This document shows positions 1-10,023 of a stretch of DNA of 46,226 bases, piece by piece (position 1 is the first letter of the stretch; every line of letters begins with the position of its first letter). Position numbers and translations under genes: made by a program. A model generated the notes under the pieces. That model had not been told where the DNA came from, did not search any database, and was given only the letters and a program-made list of their open reading frames with translations. The stretch is from contig NZ_MKKH01000023.1 of the NCBI RefSeq assembly GCF_001942335.1, positions 1 to 46,226 on the forward strand, given 5' to 3'. The stretch is from Cellulosimicrobium sp. CUA-896 (lineage in GTDB: Bacteria > Actinomycetota > Actinomycetes > Actinomycetales > Cellulomonadaceae).

Positions 1-109
1 CACCGCGCGCGCCGTCACGCGCCGCCGACCGGTGCCCGGGGCGCCGTCGCCGACCCCCGAACGCGCGGAGGAAACGGCCAAATACCGCGCTCCTCCCAGG
101 GCTGCGCCC

Positions 110-115
110 TAGACT
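110..115 (+). promoter_or_regulatory. Probable -10 box of a leaderless transcript
   Basis: TAGACT lies six bases before the ATG at 122, the spacing expected when transcription starts at the start codon. No Shine-Dalgarno sequence precedes that ATG. A -35 element is not clear. Confidence 0.45.
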
Positions 116-121
116 CGCGGC

Positions 122-2963
122 ATGTCCTCGCCCGCTCCCGAGCCGCCCGGGAGCCACCCGCCCACCGGGCCCGTGGTGGAGGTCGGCAGCCTCGCGGCAC
201 CGGCGGCGCAGGACCCGCGCCCGGCGACGGCGCCCTCGCGTCCTTGCTGGCACGACCGGTGGACGCCGACGCGCGCACGGTCCGCATCGTCGACACGACC
301 GAGTCGCGCGTGCGCCACCCCAGCGACGTCGTGAACCTCGTGCTCTGCGCGCTCGGCGTCGCGCTCGTCATGCTCATGTCCGTCTTCGCGCACGGCACCA
401 CCGAGGGCGTCGCCGAGGACGTGCGGAACTTCTCCGACCTCCTGTACGAGGTGCTGTTCATCCCCGTGGCCGTGCTCGAGGGGCTGCTCACGCTGTTCGT
501 CCCCGCCGCCGTCCTCGTCGAGCTGGGGGTGCGACGTCTCGGACGGCAGGTCGTCGAGGCCATCGTCGCCGCCGCGCTCGGTCTGGTCCTCGCCGTCGTG
601 GTGGTGCTCGCGGTGCGCACCTGGGGCTCCGACGAGCTCGTGCGCGGGTTGTCGGTCTTCACGCGCGGCGAGTGGCGCATCACCATCCCGGGCTACGTCG
701 CCGCGCTCGCCGGCCTCCTCACGGCCGCCGGGACGCGCACGCGCCGGCGCACGGTCAAGTGGTCGTGGAACCTCATCTTCGTCGCGGTCGGCGTGGTCCT
801 CGTCACCGGCCAGGTCTCGCTGCCGGGCATCATCATCACGCTGCTGCTCGGCCGCATGGCCGGGATGGCCGTGCGGTACGCCTCGGGCGTCCGCAGCGAG
901 CGTGCCTACGGCCCCGATCTCGTCGCCGGCGTCCGCCGCGCCGGGTTCGTCCCCGCCGCGCTCGTCCGGGTGCGCGACGTCACCGACGACGAGGAGCTCG
1001 CGGAGGCCGCCGACGACCCCCTCACCGAGCTCGACGCCGAGGGCCACGTCACCTCCGAGGTGCACATCGGGGTGCTGCGCGCCCCGGGCGCCGCGCACGA
1101 CGTCGGCACGGTCCTCACCGCGGACGCCACCCTCGCGCGCCAGCACCTCGGCGCCGGCCCGACGGCGGGGACGACGCTCGGCGACGGTGCCGGGGACGGC
1201 GCCCCGACCGCGACACGGGCGGGCACCTCGGCGGACGCCCACGGCCGGCGCGAGGGCGAGGACGCGCCGTCGGACCCCGCGGCGATCGCCCTGGCGCGCG
1301 CGGGCGACAACCGCGTCTACGCGATGATCGACGACGGCGGCGAGCGCCGCGACGTCGTCGTGCTCGACGGCGACCGGCAGGTCGTCGGCTTCCTCGCTCG
1401 GCTCTGGCGGTCGCTGCGGCTGCGCGGCATCGAGGGCCGCACCGCGATCTCCCTGCGCGCCGCGGCCGAGCGGTCCGCACTGCTCACCTACGCCGCGCGC
1501 GCCGCCGGCGTGCGCACGCCGCGGCTGCTCGGCGTCGCGGAGTCCGCCGACTCGATGGTCCTCGTGCAGGAGCACGCCAACGGGGCCGTGTCCCTGCGCG
1601 ACCTGCCGGCCGCCGACGTCTCCGACGCCGTGCTCGACGAGGCGTGGCGCCAGCTCACGCTCGCGCACGCGGCGGGCATCGCGCACCGCGCCCTCACGTC
1701 CGACGTCGTGCTCGTCTCCCACGACCCGGCGACGGGCGCTCCCCGGGTCTGGCTCACCGGCTGGGAGCAGGGCGACATCGCGTCGTCCGAGCTGGCGCGA
1801 CGCATGGACCTGACGCAGATGGTCGCGCTGCTCGCGCTGCGGGTCGGGGCGCGGCGCGCGGTCGAGTCCGCGGTCGACGTGCTGCCCGACGAGGACATCG
1901 CCGCGATCGGACCCCTCCTGCAGTCCATCGCGCTGCCGCCCAGCACCCGCGAGGAGATGCGGCAGAACAAGGAGCTGCTCAAGGACCTGCGCGCCGCGCT
2001 CGTCGACCGGCTGCCCGAGGCCGACGTCGAGCCGCAGCGCATCACGCGGTTCGGCGCGCGGACGATCCTCACGCTCACGCTGACGATCGTCGCGGTCACC
2101 GTCGTCGTCACGACGATCAACTTCGACCAGATCACCGAGGCGCTCGCCGAGGCGAACCCCTGGTGGGCGGTCGTGTCGTTCCTGCTCGGGATGCTCACCT
2201 GGGTCGGCGCGGCGCTCACGCTCGTCGCGTTCGCCCCGGAGCGCATCCCCATGTGGCGCGCGACCCTCACGCAGGCCGCCGGCTCCTTCGTCGCGCTCGC
2301 CGCGCCGGCCGGCATCGGTCCCGCCGCGCTCAACCTCCGCCTGCTCACCCGGCGAGGCGTCCCCGTGCCCGTCGCCGTCGCGACGGTCGGGCTCGTCCAG
2401 GTGTCGCAGTTCGTCGTGACGATCCTCATCCTCGTCGTGCTCTCGACGTTCACCGGCGAGGGCGGGCTCGTGCAGCTGCCGTCGACGACGGTGCTGCTCG
2501 CCATCGGCGGCGTCGCGCTCGCCGTGCTCGCGACGCTGCTCGTCCCCGCGGTCCGCGCCTGGGCACTGGCGAAGATCCGCCCGACGGTGCAGCAGGTCTG
2601 GCCCCGGCTGTCGGAGCTGCTCGGGCAGCCGGGCGCCTCGCGCTGGGCCTCGTCGGCAACGTCGTGATGACCCTCGGCTACGTGCTGGCGTTCGACGCCG
2701 CCCTCGCGGCCTTCGGCCAGGAGCTGTCGCTCGTCGACGTCGCGGTCATCTACCTCGTCGGCAACGCGGCCGGCGCCGCCGTGCCCACCCCCGGCGGCCT
2801 CGGCACCATCGAGGCCGCGCTCATCGTCGGGCTCACCGCCGCGGGCGTCCCCGCAGCGCTGGCGACGTCCGTCGCCGTGATCTTCCGCGTCGCGACGTAC
2901 TGGGGGCGCATCCCGTTCGGCTGGGCGGCGATGCGCTACCTGCAGCGCAAGGGCGACCTGTAG
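122..2963 (+). CDS. Kinase-like / lysylphosphatidylglycerol synthase-type (UPF0104) membrane protein
   Basis: This is a large integral membrane protein of about 945 residues. A proline-rich N-terminus starting MSSPAPEPPG is followed by several membrane helices, a soluble kinase-like section, and a C-terminal multi-helix domain of the lysylphosphatidylglycerol synthase/UPF0104 type ending MRYLQRKGDL. In the kinase-like part HRALTSDVV stands where active kinases have HxDxxxxN, and LTGWEQGD stands where they have DFG, so catalysis is doubtful. The family is linked to lipid aminoacylation or flipping, but the lysyl-transferase domain itself is absent, so the substrate is unknown. The reading frame changes near 225-235 and again near 2635. 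Homology runs on across both, so these look like sequence indels. Transcription is probably leaderless. Confidence 0.75.
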
Positions 2964-3027
2964 CGACGCCGCTCGTCCTGGACCTCCGGGCACGCGCCCG
3001 GCGACCGGGAGGCCGCCGACGGGGAGG

Positions 3028-3090
3028 CCGCCGAACACGACCCTGGTGTCGTTCTGGCGCCCCTGACGACGCTCATGACGTGCTCGGCGG
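3028..3090. repeat. 63-bp palindromic repeat, family 2, copy 1
   Basis: This imperfect palindrome starts CCGCCGAACACGACCCTGG and ends CATGACGTGCTCGGCGG. Reversed, it aligns without gaps to the 63-bp element at 4694-4756, mainly at both ends and around CAGAACGRCACC. It lies between two convergent genes and supplies the last codons and stop of the lyase gene that ends at 3073. It could act as a bidirectional terminator or a REP-like element. Confidence 0.6.
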
Positions 3091-4019
3091 CGAGGAACGT
3101 CGTGCTCGGCGCAGCACGGCCTCGGCGTGGCGCAGCACCGGGCCGTCGACCATGCGGCCGTCGAACGTGAACACCGCGTCGGCGCCGCCCGGGTTCGCCG
3201 CGGCGGCATCGAGCAGCGCGCGGGCCTCGGCGACCTGGTCGGGCGTCGGCGCGTACGCCTCGCGGATCACCGGCACGTGGCTCGGGTGGATGCACGCCGT
3301 CGCGGCGAAACCGCTCGCGGCGGCGTCCTGCGCCTCGGCGCGCAGCCCGTCGAGATCGGCGATGTCGACGTGGACGGCGTCGACCGCGGCCTTCCCGGCC
3401 GCTCCCGCCGCGAGGAGCACGGACGCGCGGGCGTGACGCGCGACGTCCCGGTACGTGCCGTCCGCGCGGCGGTCGACGTCCCGCCGAGCGAGGCGACGAG
3501 GTCCTCCGCACCCCACATCAGCGCGGCGACCTCCTCGCGGTGCGCGAGCTCCGGCGCGGCCAGGATCCCGGCCGCGGTCTCGCACAGCGCGATCACGCTA
3601 ACGCCCGGGAGCGTCGCGGCGAGCGCCGGCAGCGACGCCAGCAGCTCCGGGCCTGCCTTGGCGACCATCACGGTGCGCAGGCGCGTGTCCGCGAGCGCCG
3701 CGACGTCGAGCGCGTGCTCGGGCGTGCCGACGGCGTTGACGCGCACGACGGTGCTCTCCGGGTCGAGCGTCGCCGACGCCTCGACGACGGCCCGGCGCGC
3801 GGCGGCCCTGGCGGCGGGGGCGACGGCGTCCTCGAGGTCGAGGACCACCGCGTCGGCGCGCTCGGCGGCCTTGGCGAAGCGGTCGGGCCGGTCGCCGGGG
3901 CAGAACAGCAGCGCGGGCCCGAGGTCGAACGGGCGGGGCCCGGGGGACGCGGACCGGCCGGGAGCGGAGGCGGAGGCGGTGCCGGGCGCGGGCGGCTCGT
4001 ACCCGACGTCGCGGCTCAC
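3073..4019 (-). CDS. HpcH/HpaI aldolase / CitE-like CoA-ester lyase
   Basis: This enzyme belongs to the citrate lyase beta/malyl-CoA lyase superfamily, which cleaves or forms 3-hydroxyacyl-CoA esters with Mg2+. Recognisable segments are [20 protein letters not shown] near residue 35, VLDLEDAV with the acidic metal-site residues, ALCETAAGI and [13 protein letters not shown] near residue 175, and [20 protein letters not shown] sequence near residue 240. The GTG start overlaps the stop of the MaoC gene (GTGA), so the two are translationally coupled. The frame breaks near 3485, and the total of 947 bp is not divisible by three, which suggests one indel. As the last gene of a leucine-type operon it may cleave HMG-CoA in place of a standard HMG-CoA lyase. 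A citramalyl- or methylmalyl-CoA lyase is the alternative. Confidence 0.8.
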
Positions 4020-4627
4020 CACGCGCCCTCCTCGTCGCCGGCGCGGAGCGTCGGCTCGCTGCCGAGCCCCGGGTCGTCCACCGATCCGGCGCCCGATCGG
4101 CGCGCAGCCCGGGGTTCGGCAGCGGTGGGTGACCCCGCGCCGTCGGGCACCGTGGCCTCGTGGGCGGCGCGCGTCCAGAACAGCGCGGAGCGGACGGCGC
4201 GCGCGACGAGCACGCCGTCCTGGTTGCGTCCGCGGTGCTCCATCGTGACGACGCCCTGCCCGGGCCGCGACGCCGACAGCCGCTTCTCGAGCACCTCCGT
4301 CTCGGCGTAGAGCGTGTCGCCGTGAAACACCGGCTTCGGGAACTCGACCTCGCGGAACCCGAGGTTCGCGACGATCGTGCCCTGCGTGACCTGCCCGACG
4401 GACAGCCCGACGAGCGTCGAGAGCGTCATCATCGAGTTCACGAGCCGCTGCCCGAACGGTTGGGTCGCGGCCCACGCGGCGTCGAGGTGCAGCGCCTGGT
4501 GGTTCATCGTCAGCGTGGAGAAGAGCACGTCGTCGGCCTCGGTGAGCGTGCGGCCGGGCCGGTGGCGGTACACCACGCCGGGCTCGAGCTCGTCGTAGTA
4601 CAGGCCCCGCTGGACCACCTCACGCAT
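4016..4627 (-). CDS. MaoC family enoyl-CoA hydratase/dehydratase
   Basis: A hot-dog fold hydratase of 203 residues starting [17 protein letters not shown]. The family hydrates 2-enoyl-CoA esters. [21 protein letters not shown] near residues 28-48 carries the family's Asp and His catalytic pair region, and the middle has [17 protein letters not shown]. The catalytic core ends near residue 165. The tail from about residue 169 to 190 ([10 protein letters not shown]...VDDPGLG) is encoded by a 62-bp palindromic repeat that recurs elsewhere in the window, so it is probably not part of the ancestral fold. The gene lies between the acyl-CoA dehydrogenase and the lyase in the same operon. A role on 3-methylglutaconyl-CoA or a related intermediate is inferred from that position. 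Confidence 0.85.
   Translation of the reverse strand: MREVVQRGLYYDELEPGVVYRHRPGRTLTEADDVLFSTLTMNHQALHLDAAWAATQPFGQRLVNSMMTLSTLVGLSVGQVTQGTIVANLGFREVEFPKPVFHGDTLYAETEVLEKRLSASRPGQGVVTMEHRGRNQDGVLVARAVRSALFWTRAAHEATVPDGAGSPTAAEPRAARRSGAGSVDDPGLGSEPTLRAGDEEGAW
4060..4121. repeat. 62-bp palindromic repeat, family 1, copy A (in MaoC 3' end)
   Basis: The element starts TGCCGAGCCCCGGGTCG and ends AGCCCGGGGTTCGGCA. Its ends form an inverted repeat of about 14 bp. It aligns without gaps to four other 62-bp copies in the window. It is translated as part of MaoC. Confidence 0.85.
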
Positions 4628-4693
4628 GCGCCGTCCTCTCCCCACCGTCCGTGCCGTGCCGTGCCGTCCCCGTGCCGACCACGACTCTGCTCG

Positions 4694-4756
4694 CCGTCGA
4701 GCACGCGACCGGTGCCGTTCTGGGCATGAGAACGGCACCAAGGTCGTGCTCGGCGG
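4694..4756. repeat. 63-bp palindromic repeat, family 2, copy 2
   Basis: This copy lies between the acyl-CoA dehydrogenase stop and the MaoC start. Its core is a perfect 11-bp stem (GGTGCCGTTCT/AGAACGGCACC) with a 7-base loop, extended by GAGCACG/CGTGCTC and GACC/GGTC with small bulges. It has the same length as the copy at 3028-3090. The hairpin may process or attenuate the operon transcript. Confidence 0.65.
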
Positions 4757-4763
4757 TCACGGG

Positions 4764-5939
4764 TTACGCCTCCAGGCCCAGACTCCTCGCGATGACCATG
4801 AGCTGCACCTCGGTCGTTCCCTCGCCGACCTCGAGCACCTTGGAGTCACGGTAGTGCCGCGCGACCGGGGTCTCGTTGAGGTAGCCGTAGCCGCCGAAGA
4901 CCTGCGACGCGTCGCGCGCGTTCGCCATCGCGGCCTCCCCACCGACGAGCTTCGCCACGGACGCCTCCGCCTTGAACGGCTTGCCGTGCACGAGCTTCTG
5001 CGCGGCGTCGAGCCAGGCGAGCCGCGCGGTGTGGACGCGCGTCTGCATGCGGGCGAGCGTGAACGCGACGTGCTGGTTCGCGCCGATCTCGCGCCCGAAC
5101 ACGACCCGCTCCCTCGCGTACCGCAGCGCCTCCTCGAGGCAGCCCTGCGCGGCACCCGTCGCGAGCGCCGCGAACGCGATGCGGCCCTCGTCGAGCGCGC
5201 GCAGGAAGTTGGCGTAGCCGCGCCCGCGCTCGCCGAGCAGGTTGGCCTCCGGCACGCGGACGTCGGTGAGCGTGAGCGGGTGGGTGTCGGACGTGTGCCA
5301 CCCGACCTTGTCGTACGGCGGCCCGACCTCGAGGCCCGGCGTCCCCGCCGGCACGAGGATGCTCGACAGCTCCGTGTGCGGCGTGCCGTCGGGCCCGAGC
5401 CGTTCCCCCGTGACCGCCGTGATCGTCACGAGGCTCGTGATGGGGGTGCCCGAGTTGGTGATGAACTGCTTGCTGCCGTCGATCACCCACTCGCCGCGCT
5501 CGAGCCGCGCGGTGGTGCGCGTCCCGCCGGCGTCGGAGCCCGACTGCGCCTCCGTCAGACCGAACGCCGCGAGCGCCCGCCCGGCGAGCAGGTCCGGCAG
5601 CCACCGCTCCTGCTGCTCGCGCGTGCCGTGCCGGTAGATCGGCACGATGCCGAGCCCGACCCCGGCCTCGAGCGTCACGGCGATGGACTGGTCGGCGCGC
5701 GCGAGCGCCTCGACGGCGAGGCACAGCGACACGTAGTCCTTGCCTTGCCCGCCAACGTCGCGCGGGAACGGCAGCCCGAACAGCCCGAGCTCCCCCATCT
5801 GCGCGATGATCTCCATCGGCAGCCGGCGCTCGGTGTCGTACCGGTAGGCCGCGGGGGCGACGACGCCGTCCGCGAAGTCCCGCACGACGTGGTACAGCTT
5901 CGACTGCTCGTCGGTGAGCAGGGTGTCGACCTCGATCAT
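4764..5939 (-). CDS. Acyl-CoA dehydrogenase (short/branched-chain type)
   Basis: An intact FAD-dependent acyl-CoA dehydrogenase of 391 residues that makes the alpha-beta double bond of acyl-CoA and passes electrons to ETF. Family landmarks are FGLTEAQSGSDAGGTRT near residue 135, WVIDGSKQFITNSG near 155, RIAFAALATGAAQGCLEEAL near 250, and VFGGYGYLNETPVARHYRDS near 350. Near residue 370 LEVGEGTTEVQ has Glu at the catalytic position used by medium- and short-chain enzymes, whereas isovaleryl-CoA dehydrogenase has Gly there. The start overlaps the upstream carboxylase stop (ATGA). The operon points to isovaleryl-CoA or another branched acyl-CoA as substrate. The motif makes a typical isovaleryl-CoA dehydrogenase less certain. 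Confidence 0.9.
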   Translation of the reverse strand: MIEVDTLLTDEQSKLYHVVRDFADGVVAPAAYRYDTERRLPMEIIAQMGELGLFGLPFPRDVGGQGKDYVSLCLAVEALARADQSIAVTLEAGVGLGIVPIYRHGTREQQERWLPDLLAGRALAAFGLTEAQSGSDAGGTRTTARLERGEWVIDGSKQFITNSGTPITSLVTITAVTGERLGPDGTPHTELSSILVPAGTPGLEVGPPYDKVGWHTSDTHPLTLTDVRVPEANLLGERGRGYANFLRALDEGRIAFAALATGAAQGCLEEALRYARERVVFGREIGANQHVAFTLARMQTRVHTARLAWLDAAQKLVHGKPFKAEASVAKLVGGEAAMANARDASQVFGGYGYLNETPVARHYRDSKVLEVGEGTTEVQLMVIARSLGLEA

Positions 5940-8364
5940 GGTGCTCCTCGGGTGTCGGAGGTGACGCCGGACGCGGCCGGGTGTGCCGCGGGCGCGTCGG
6001 GTGCGGTTCCGGAGTCCTGGTCGGTGGCAGGGTCCGCGGCCCGGTCGGCAGCGGGCTCGACGACGGCGACGACCTGGTCGCGGCGCACGAGGTCGCCCGG
6101 CTGGACGGTGACGCGCACGACGCGTCGTGCGGCGCGAGGACGGGGTGCTCCATCTTCATCGCCTCCACCGTGACGAGGACGGCGCCCGCGGCGACGGGGT
6201 CGCCGTCGTCGACCGTCGCGACCACGGTCCCGGGCATCGCGGCGCGCACCTCCGGGTCGGTCGCGGTGGCTCTCCCGCGTGCCCGACGACGCGCGGCCCG
6301 GCTGCGCGCCCCGCGCTCGGCACGGTCCGGGGCGACCAGGGCGACGGTGCGCCCGTCGCGGTGCAGCCACACGACCGCGGGCTCGCCGTCCGCGGCCGGC
6401 CGGCGCGCGAGCCGCACGCGCTCGCGCACGCCGTCGAGCGTGAGCCACCACGCGTCGTCGGCGGCGGGGTCGGGCTCGAGCGAGGCCCGCACGGTGCGCG
6501 TCGTCGCGCCGTCGCCTGCCCGGCGCCCGCGGGCGCCGCGTCGAGGCCGGCGAGGTGCACGACGGCGTCCCGCGCCGTCCCGACGACCCGCACCTCGTGC
6601 TCGCGCCCGCCCGCCGGCGCGGTCGCGTCCCGCAGCACGACGACGCGCGGCGCCGCCGGCGCGTTGAGCCGCCACCCGTCCCCGCTGCGCCACGGGTCCC
6701 CGGCGCGGTCCCCGCCGACGACGAACAGAGCCGCCGCGACAAGATCGCAGAACGACACACCGGACGAGGTGAGGAGGTCGGGGCTGTGCGCGCCGTCGTG
6801 AGCGGATGGCGATCCGACCTCGGAGGCGAGGTGCGGGGGAGGGGGCGCGCCGTCGTGGTCGGGTCTGGCGGGAGCGCCCGAGGGACGAGGGCGCGGATGG
6901 TAGACGGCGCGCCCCCTCCCCCGTTCCTCGCCGGACCCGACCACGCCGCCGGACCCGACCAGCCGGTCGATCAACCCGGTGTCGAGCCGCCCCGCCCGCA
7001 CGTCGCCGTCCGCGAGCAACGACCTCAGGAACCCGACGTTCGTCTCGACGCCCAGCACGACCGTCCGCCCGAGCAGCCGGTCGAGCCGCTCGACCGCCTG
7101 CTCGCGCGTGGGCGCCCACGCGACGGCCTTGGCGAGCACCGGGTCGTAGTGCCCGCCGACGACGGACCCGCGCCGGATCCCGGAGTCGAGCCGGAGCGGC
7201 GAGGCGTCGGGGCCGGCGCCCACGCTCGCGTCGTCGTACGCGAGCACGGTCCCGGTCGCGGGGAGGAACCCGCGCGCGGGCGCTCGGCGTAGACCCGTGC
7301 CTCGACGGCGTGACCGCGCAGCGCGACGTCGTCCTGGGCGAGCGGCAGCGGCTCCCCCGCGGCGACCCGGAGCTGGAGCTCGACGAGGTCGAGGCCGGTG
7401 ACCATCTCGGTGACGGGGTGCTCGACCTGGAGGCGCGTGTTCATCTCGATGAAGAAGAACTCGTCCGGCGAGGCGCCCGGCACGAGGAACTCGACGGTCC
7501 CGGCGCCGACGTAGCCGACGGAGCGCGCGACCTCGCACGCCGCCTCGCCCATGCGCGCCGGTCGGCCGGGGTGAGCAGCGGCGACGGCGCCTCCTCGACG
7601 ACCTTCTGGTGCCGGCGCTGGAGCGAGCACTCGCGCTCACCGAGGTGCACGACGTTCCCGTGGCCGTCGGCGAGCACCTGCACCTCGATGTGCCGCGGAC
7701 GGTCGACGAGGCGTTCGAGCAGCAGCGTGTCGTCCCCGAACGACGCGGCGGCGACGCGCCGTGCGGACGCGATCGCGCCGGGCAGCTCGTCGGCCGTCCG
7801 CACGACGACCATGCCCTTGCCCCCGCCCCCGGCGGACGGCTTGACGAGCAGCGGGAAGCCGACGTCGCGCGCGGCGGCGACGAGCGCGTCGTCGGGCATC
7901 CCGGGCTCTCCCGCGCCGGGGACGACGGGCACGCCGCGCGCGGCGACGATGCGCTTGGCGGCGAGCTTGTCCGCCATCGCCTCCAGCGCGTCGACCCCCG
8001 GCCCGACGAACGCGATGCCCGCTCGCGCGCACGCGACGGCGAGCGCCGGGTTCTCGGACAGGAAGCCGTACCCGGGGTGGACGGCGTCGGCGCCGGTCGC
8101 GACGGCGGCGGCCACCACCGCGTCGACGTCGAGGTACGACCGCGCCGCGGCGGCAGGCCCGATCCGCACCGCGACGTCGGCCTCGTGGACGTGGCGGGCG
8201 CCGGCGTCCGCGTCGGAGTGGACGGCGACGGACCGGACGTCGAGGCGGCGCAGCGTGCCGATGACGCGGCACGCGATCTCGCCGCGGTTGGCGACGAGGA
8301 CGGTGCCGAACGGGCGGCCCCGGGGGTCCGCCGGGTGCGCGGGAGTCGTCGTCACGGGGCTCAC
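5936..8364 (-). CDS. mccA: Methylcrotonyl-CoA carboxylase alpha subunit (biotin carboxylase + biotin carrier)
   Basis: The biotin-containing subunit of an acyl-CoA carboxylase. In order it carries [17 protein letters not shown] at the N-terminus, the ATP-grasp loop [14 protein letters not shown] near residue 175, [19 protein letters not shown] near 310, and the biotin site [10 protein letters not shown] near 735, with Lys as the biotinylated residue. The GTG start overlaps the stop of the carboxyltransferase gene. Between the carboxylase and carrier parts lies an unusual Pro/Gly/Arg-rich stretch built on a large inverted repeat (6825-6932). Frame changes near 7560, 7275, 6530 and 6125 split the gene, and 2429 bp is not a multiple of three. 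Homology continues across each change, so indel errors are more likely than gene death. The paired MCC beta-type subunit supports the substrate assignment. Confidence 0.85.
6774..6821. repeat. Small inverted repeat flanking the large hairpin
   Basis: GAGGTCGG (6774-6781) and CCGACCTC (6814-6821) form an 8-bp inverted repeat, with GATCGC/GCGATC pairing nearby. It lies in the same unusual linker region of the carboxylase gene as the larger inverted repeat. Confidence 0.35.
6825..6932. repeat. Large inverted repeat inside the carboxylase linker
   Basis: Positions 6835-6854 and 6903-6922 are perfect 20-bp inverted copies (left arm GGGGGAGGGGGCGCGCCGTC) around a 48-base loop. Pairing continues outward with GGCGAGG/CCTCGCC after a 2-base mismatch, giving arms of about 30 bp. 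Next to it, GCCGGACCCGACCA occurs twice (from 6930 and 6948) and is matched in inverted form near 6855-6870. The whole looks like an inserted palindromic element carried inside a coding region. Confidence 0.7.
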
Positions 8365-10023
8365 ATCCGGAAGAGCCCGAACCGCGGGCCGGTCTCGAGG
8401 GGTGCCAGGGGTGTGCGCGCGCACACGCCGAGCGCGAGGCCGAGCACGCGGCGCGTGTCGGCGGGGTCGATGACGCCGTCGTCCCACAGGCGGGCGGTGG
8501 CGTAGTAGGGGCTGCCGTGCTCGTCGTAGTCGGCGCGGATGCCGTCGGCGAACGCGGCCTCCTCGTCGCGGTCCCACGTCTCACCGCGCGCGGCGAGCTG
8601 GTCGCGCTTGACGGTGGACAGCACGGACGCGGCCTGGGGGCCGCCCATGACGGAGATGCGGCTCGCGGGCCACGACCACAGGAAGCGCGGCGAGTACGCC
8701 CGCCCGCACATCGAGTAGTTCCCCGCGCCGAAGGACCCGCCGACGATCACGGTGAGCTTCGGGACGCGGGTCGTCGCGACGGCGGTGACCATCTTCGCGC
8801 CGTCCTTCGCGATGCCGCCCGCCTCGGCGTCGGTGCCGACCATGAACCCGGAGATGTTCTGGAGGAACAGGAGCGGGATGCCGCGCTGGTCGCACAGCTC
8901 GACGAAGTGCGCGCCCTTGAGCGCGGACGCGCCGAACAGCACGCCCTGGTTCGCGAGTATCCCCACCGGGTGGCCGTGGATGCGCGCGAACCCGGTGACG
9001 AGCGTGTCGCCGTACTCGTGCTTGAACTCGTCGAACCGGCTGCCGTCGACGAGGCGCGCGATGATCTCGCGCGGGTCGTAGGGCGCCTGTACATCCGTTG
9101 GGACGGCGCTGTACAAGCCCTCTCCCGTGGCGTCGCGCCCGGGCTCCGGCGCCCCGGAGCCGTCGGACCGCCCGACGACGGGCGGCTCGCTCGGCGCGAC
9201 GTCCCACGCGGGCTCGGGGTCGGGCGGCAGCGTCGCGACGATGCGGCGCACGGTGTCGAGCGCGTCGTCGTCGTCCTCGGCCAGGTGGTCGACGACGCCC
9301 GACCGCCGCGCGTGCAGCTCGCCGCCGCCCAGTTCCTCGGCCGAGACGATCTCGCCGATGGCCGCCTTCACGAGCGGTGGACCGCCGAGGAAGATCGTGC
9401 TGGTCGCGCACGATGACGGTCTCGTCGCTCATCGCGGGCACGTAGGCGCCGCCCGCGGTGCACGAGCCCAGCACGGTCGAGATCTGCGGGATCCCCGCCG
9501 CCGACAGCCGGGCCTGGTGGTAGAAGATGCGACCGAAGTGGTCGCGGTCCGGGAAGACCTCCGCCTGCCGCGGCAGGAACGCGCCGCCGGAGTCGACGAG
9601 GTAGACGCACGGCAGCCGGTTCTCGAGCGCGATCTCCTGGGCGCGCAGGTGCTTCTTCACCGTCAGCGGGTGGTACGTGCCGCCCTTCACCGTCGCGTCG
9701 TTGCACACGACCATGACCTGCCGGCCGGCGACGAGGCCGATGCCCGCGACGACGCCCGCGGCCGGCCACGCGCCGTCGTCCACGCCGTGCCCGGCGAGCG
9801 GGGCGATCTCGAGGAACGGGCTGCCCTCGTCGAGCAGCCGGTCGACCCGGTCGCGTGGCAGGAGCTTGCCGCGCGACACGTGCCGGTCGCGCGCCGACGC
9901 CGGTCCCCCGAGCGCGGCGGCGGCCGTGCGCTCGCGCAGGTCGGCGGCGAGCGCCCGCTGGGCGTCGTCGTTCGAGCGGGCGGCCGCGGAGCCCTCGTCG
10001 ACGGCGGTCGTGAGGACGGTCAT
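8361..10023 (-). CDS. mccB: Methylcrotonyl-CoA carboxylase beta subunit (carboxyltransferase)
   Basis: The carboxyltransferase half of 3-methylcrotonyl-CoA carboxylase in leucine breakdown. It matches the MCC-beta pattern closely: [57 protein letters not shown] near residue 185, then [32 protein letters not shown] and [20 protein letters not shown]. These residues separate MCC-beta from propionyl-CoA carboxylase beta. The ATG start overlaps the E2 stop (ATGA). The frame changes once near 9400 inside a conserved part, and the span of 1663 bp is not divisible by three. A short insertion ([13 protein letters not shown] region) precedes the second half and contains a perfect 8-bp hairpin at 9142-9161. 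Confidence 0.92.
9142..9161. repeat. Small hairpin in the carboxyltransferase insertion
   Basis: GGCTCCGG and CCGGAGCC pair perfectly around a 4-base loop. The hairpin lies in a segment that the MCC-beta family appears to lack. Confidence 0.4.

Noticed and set aside
109..1722. A 537-codon open frame on the minus strand opposite the first gene
   Set aside because: It has low-complexity composition, no family signature, and the opposite strand carries a clear membrane protein.
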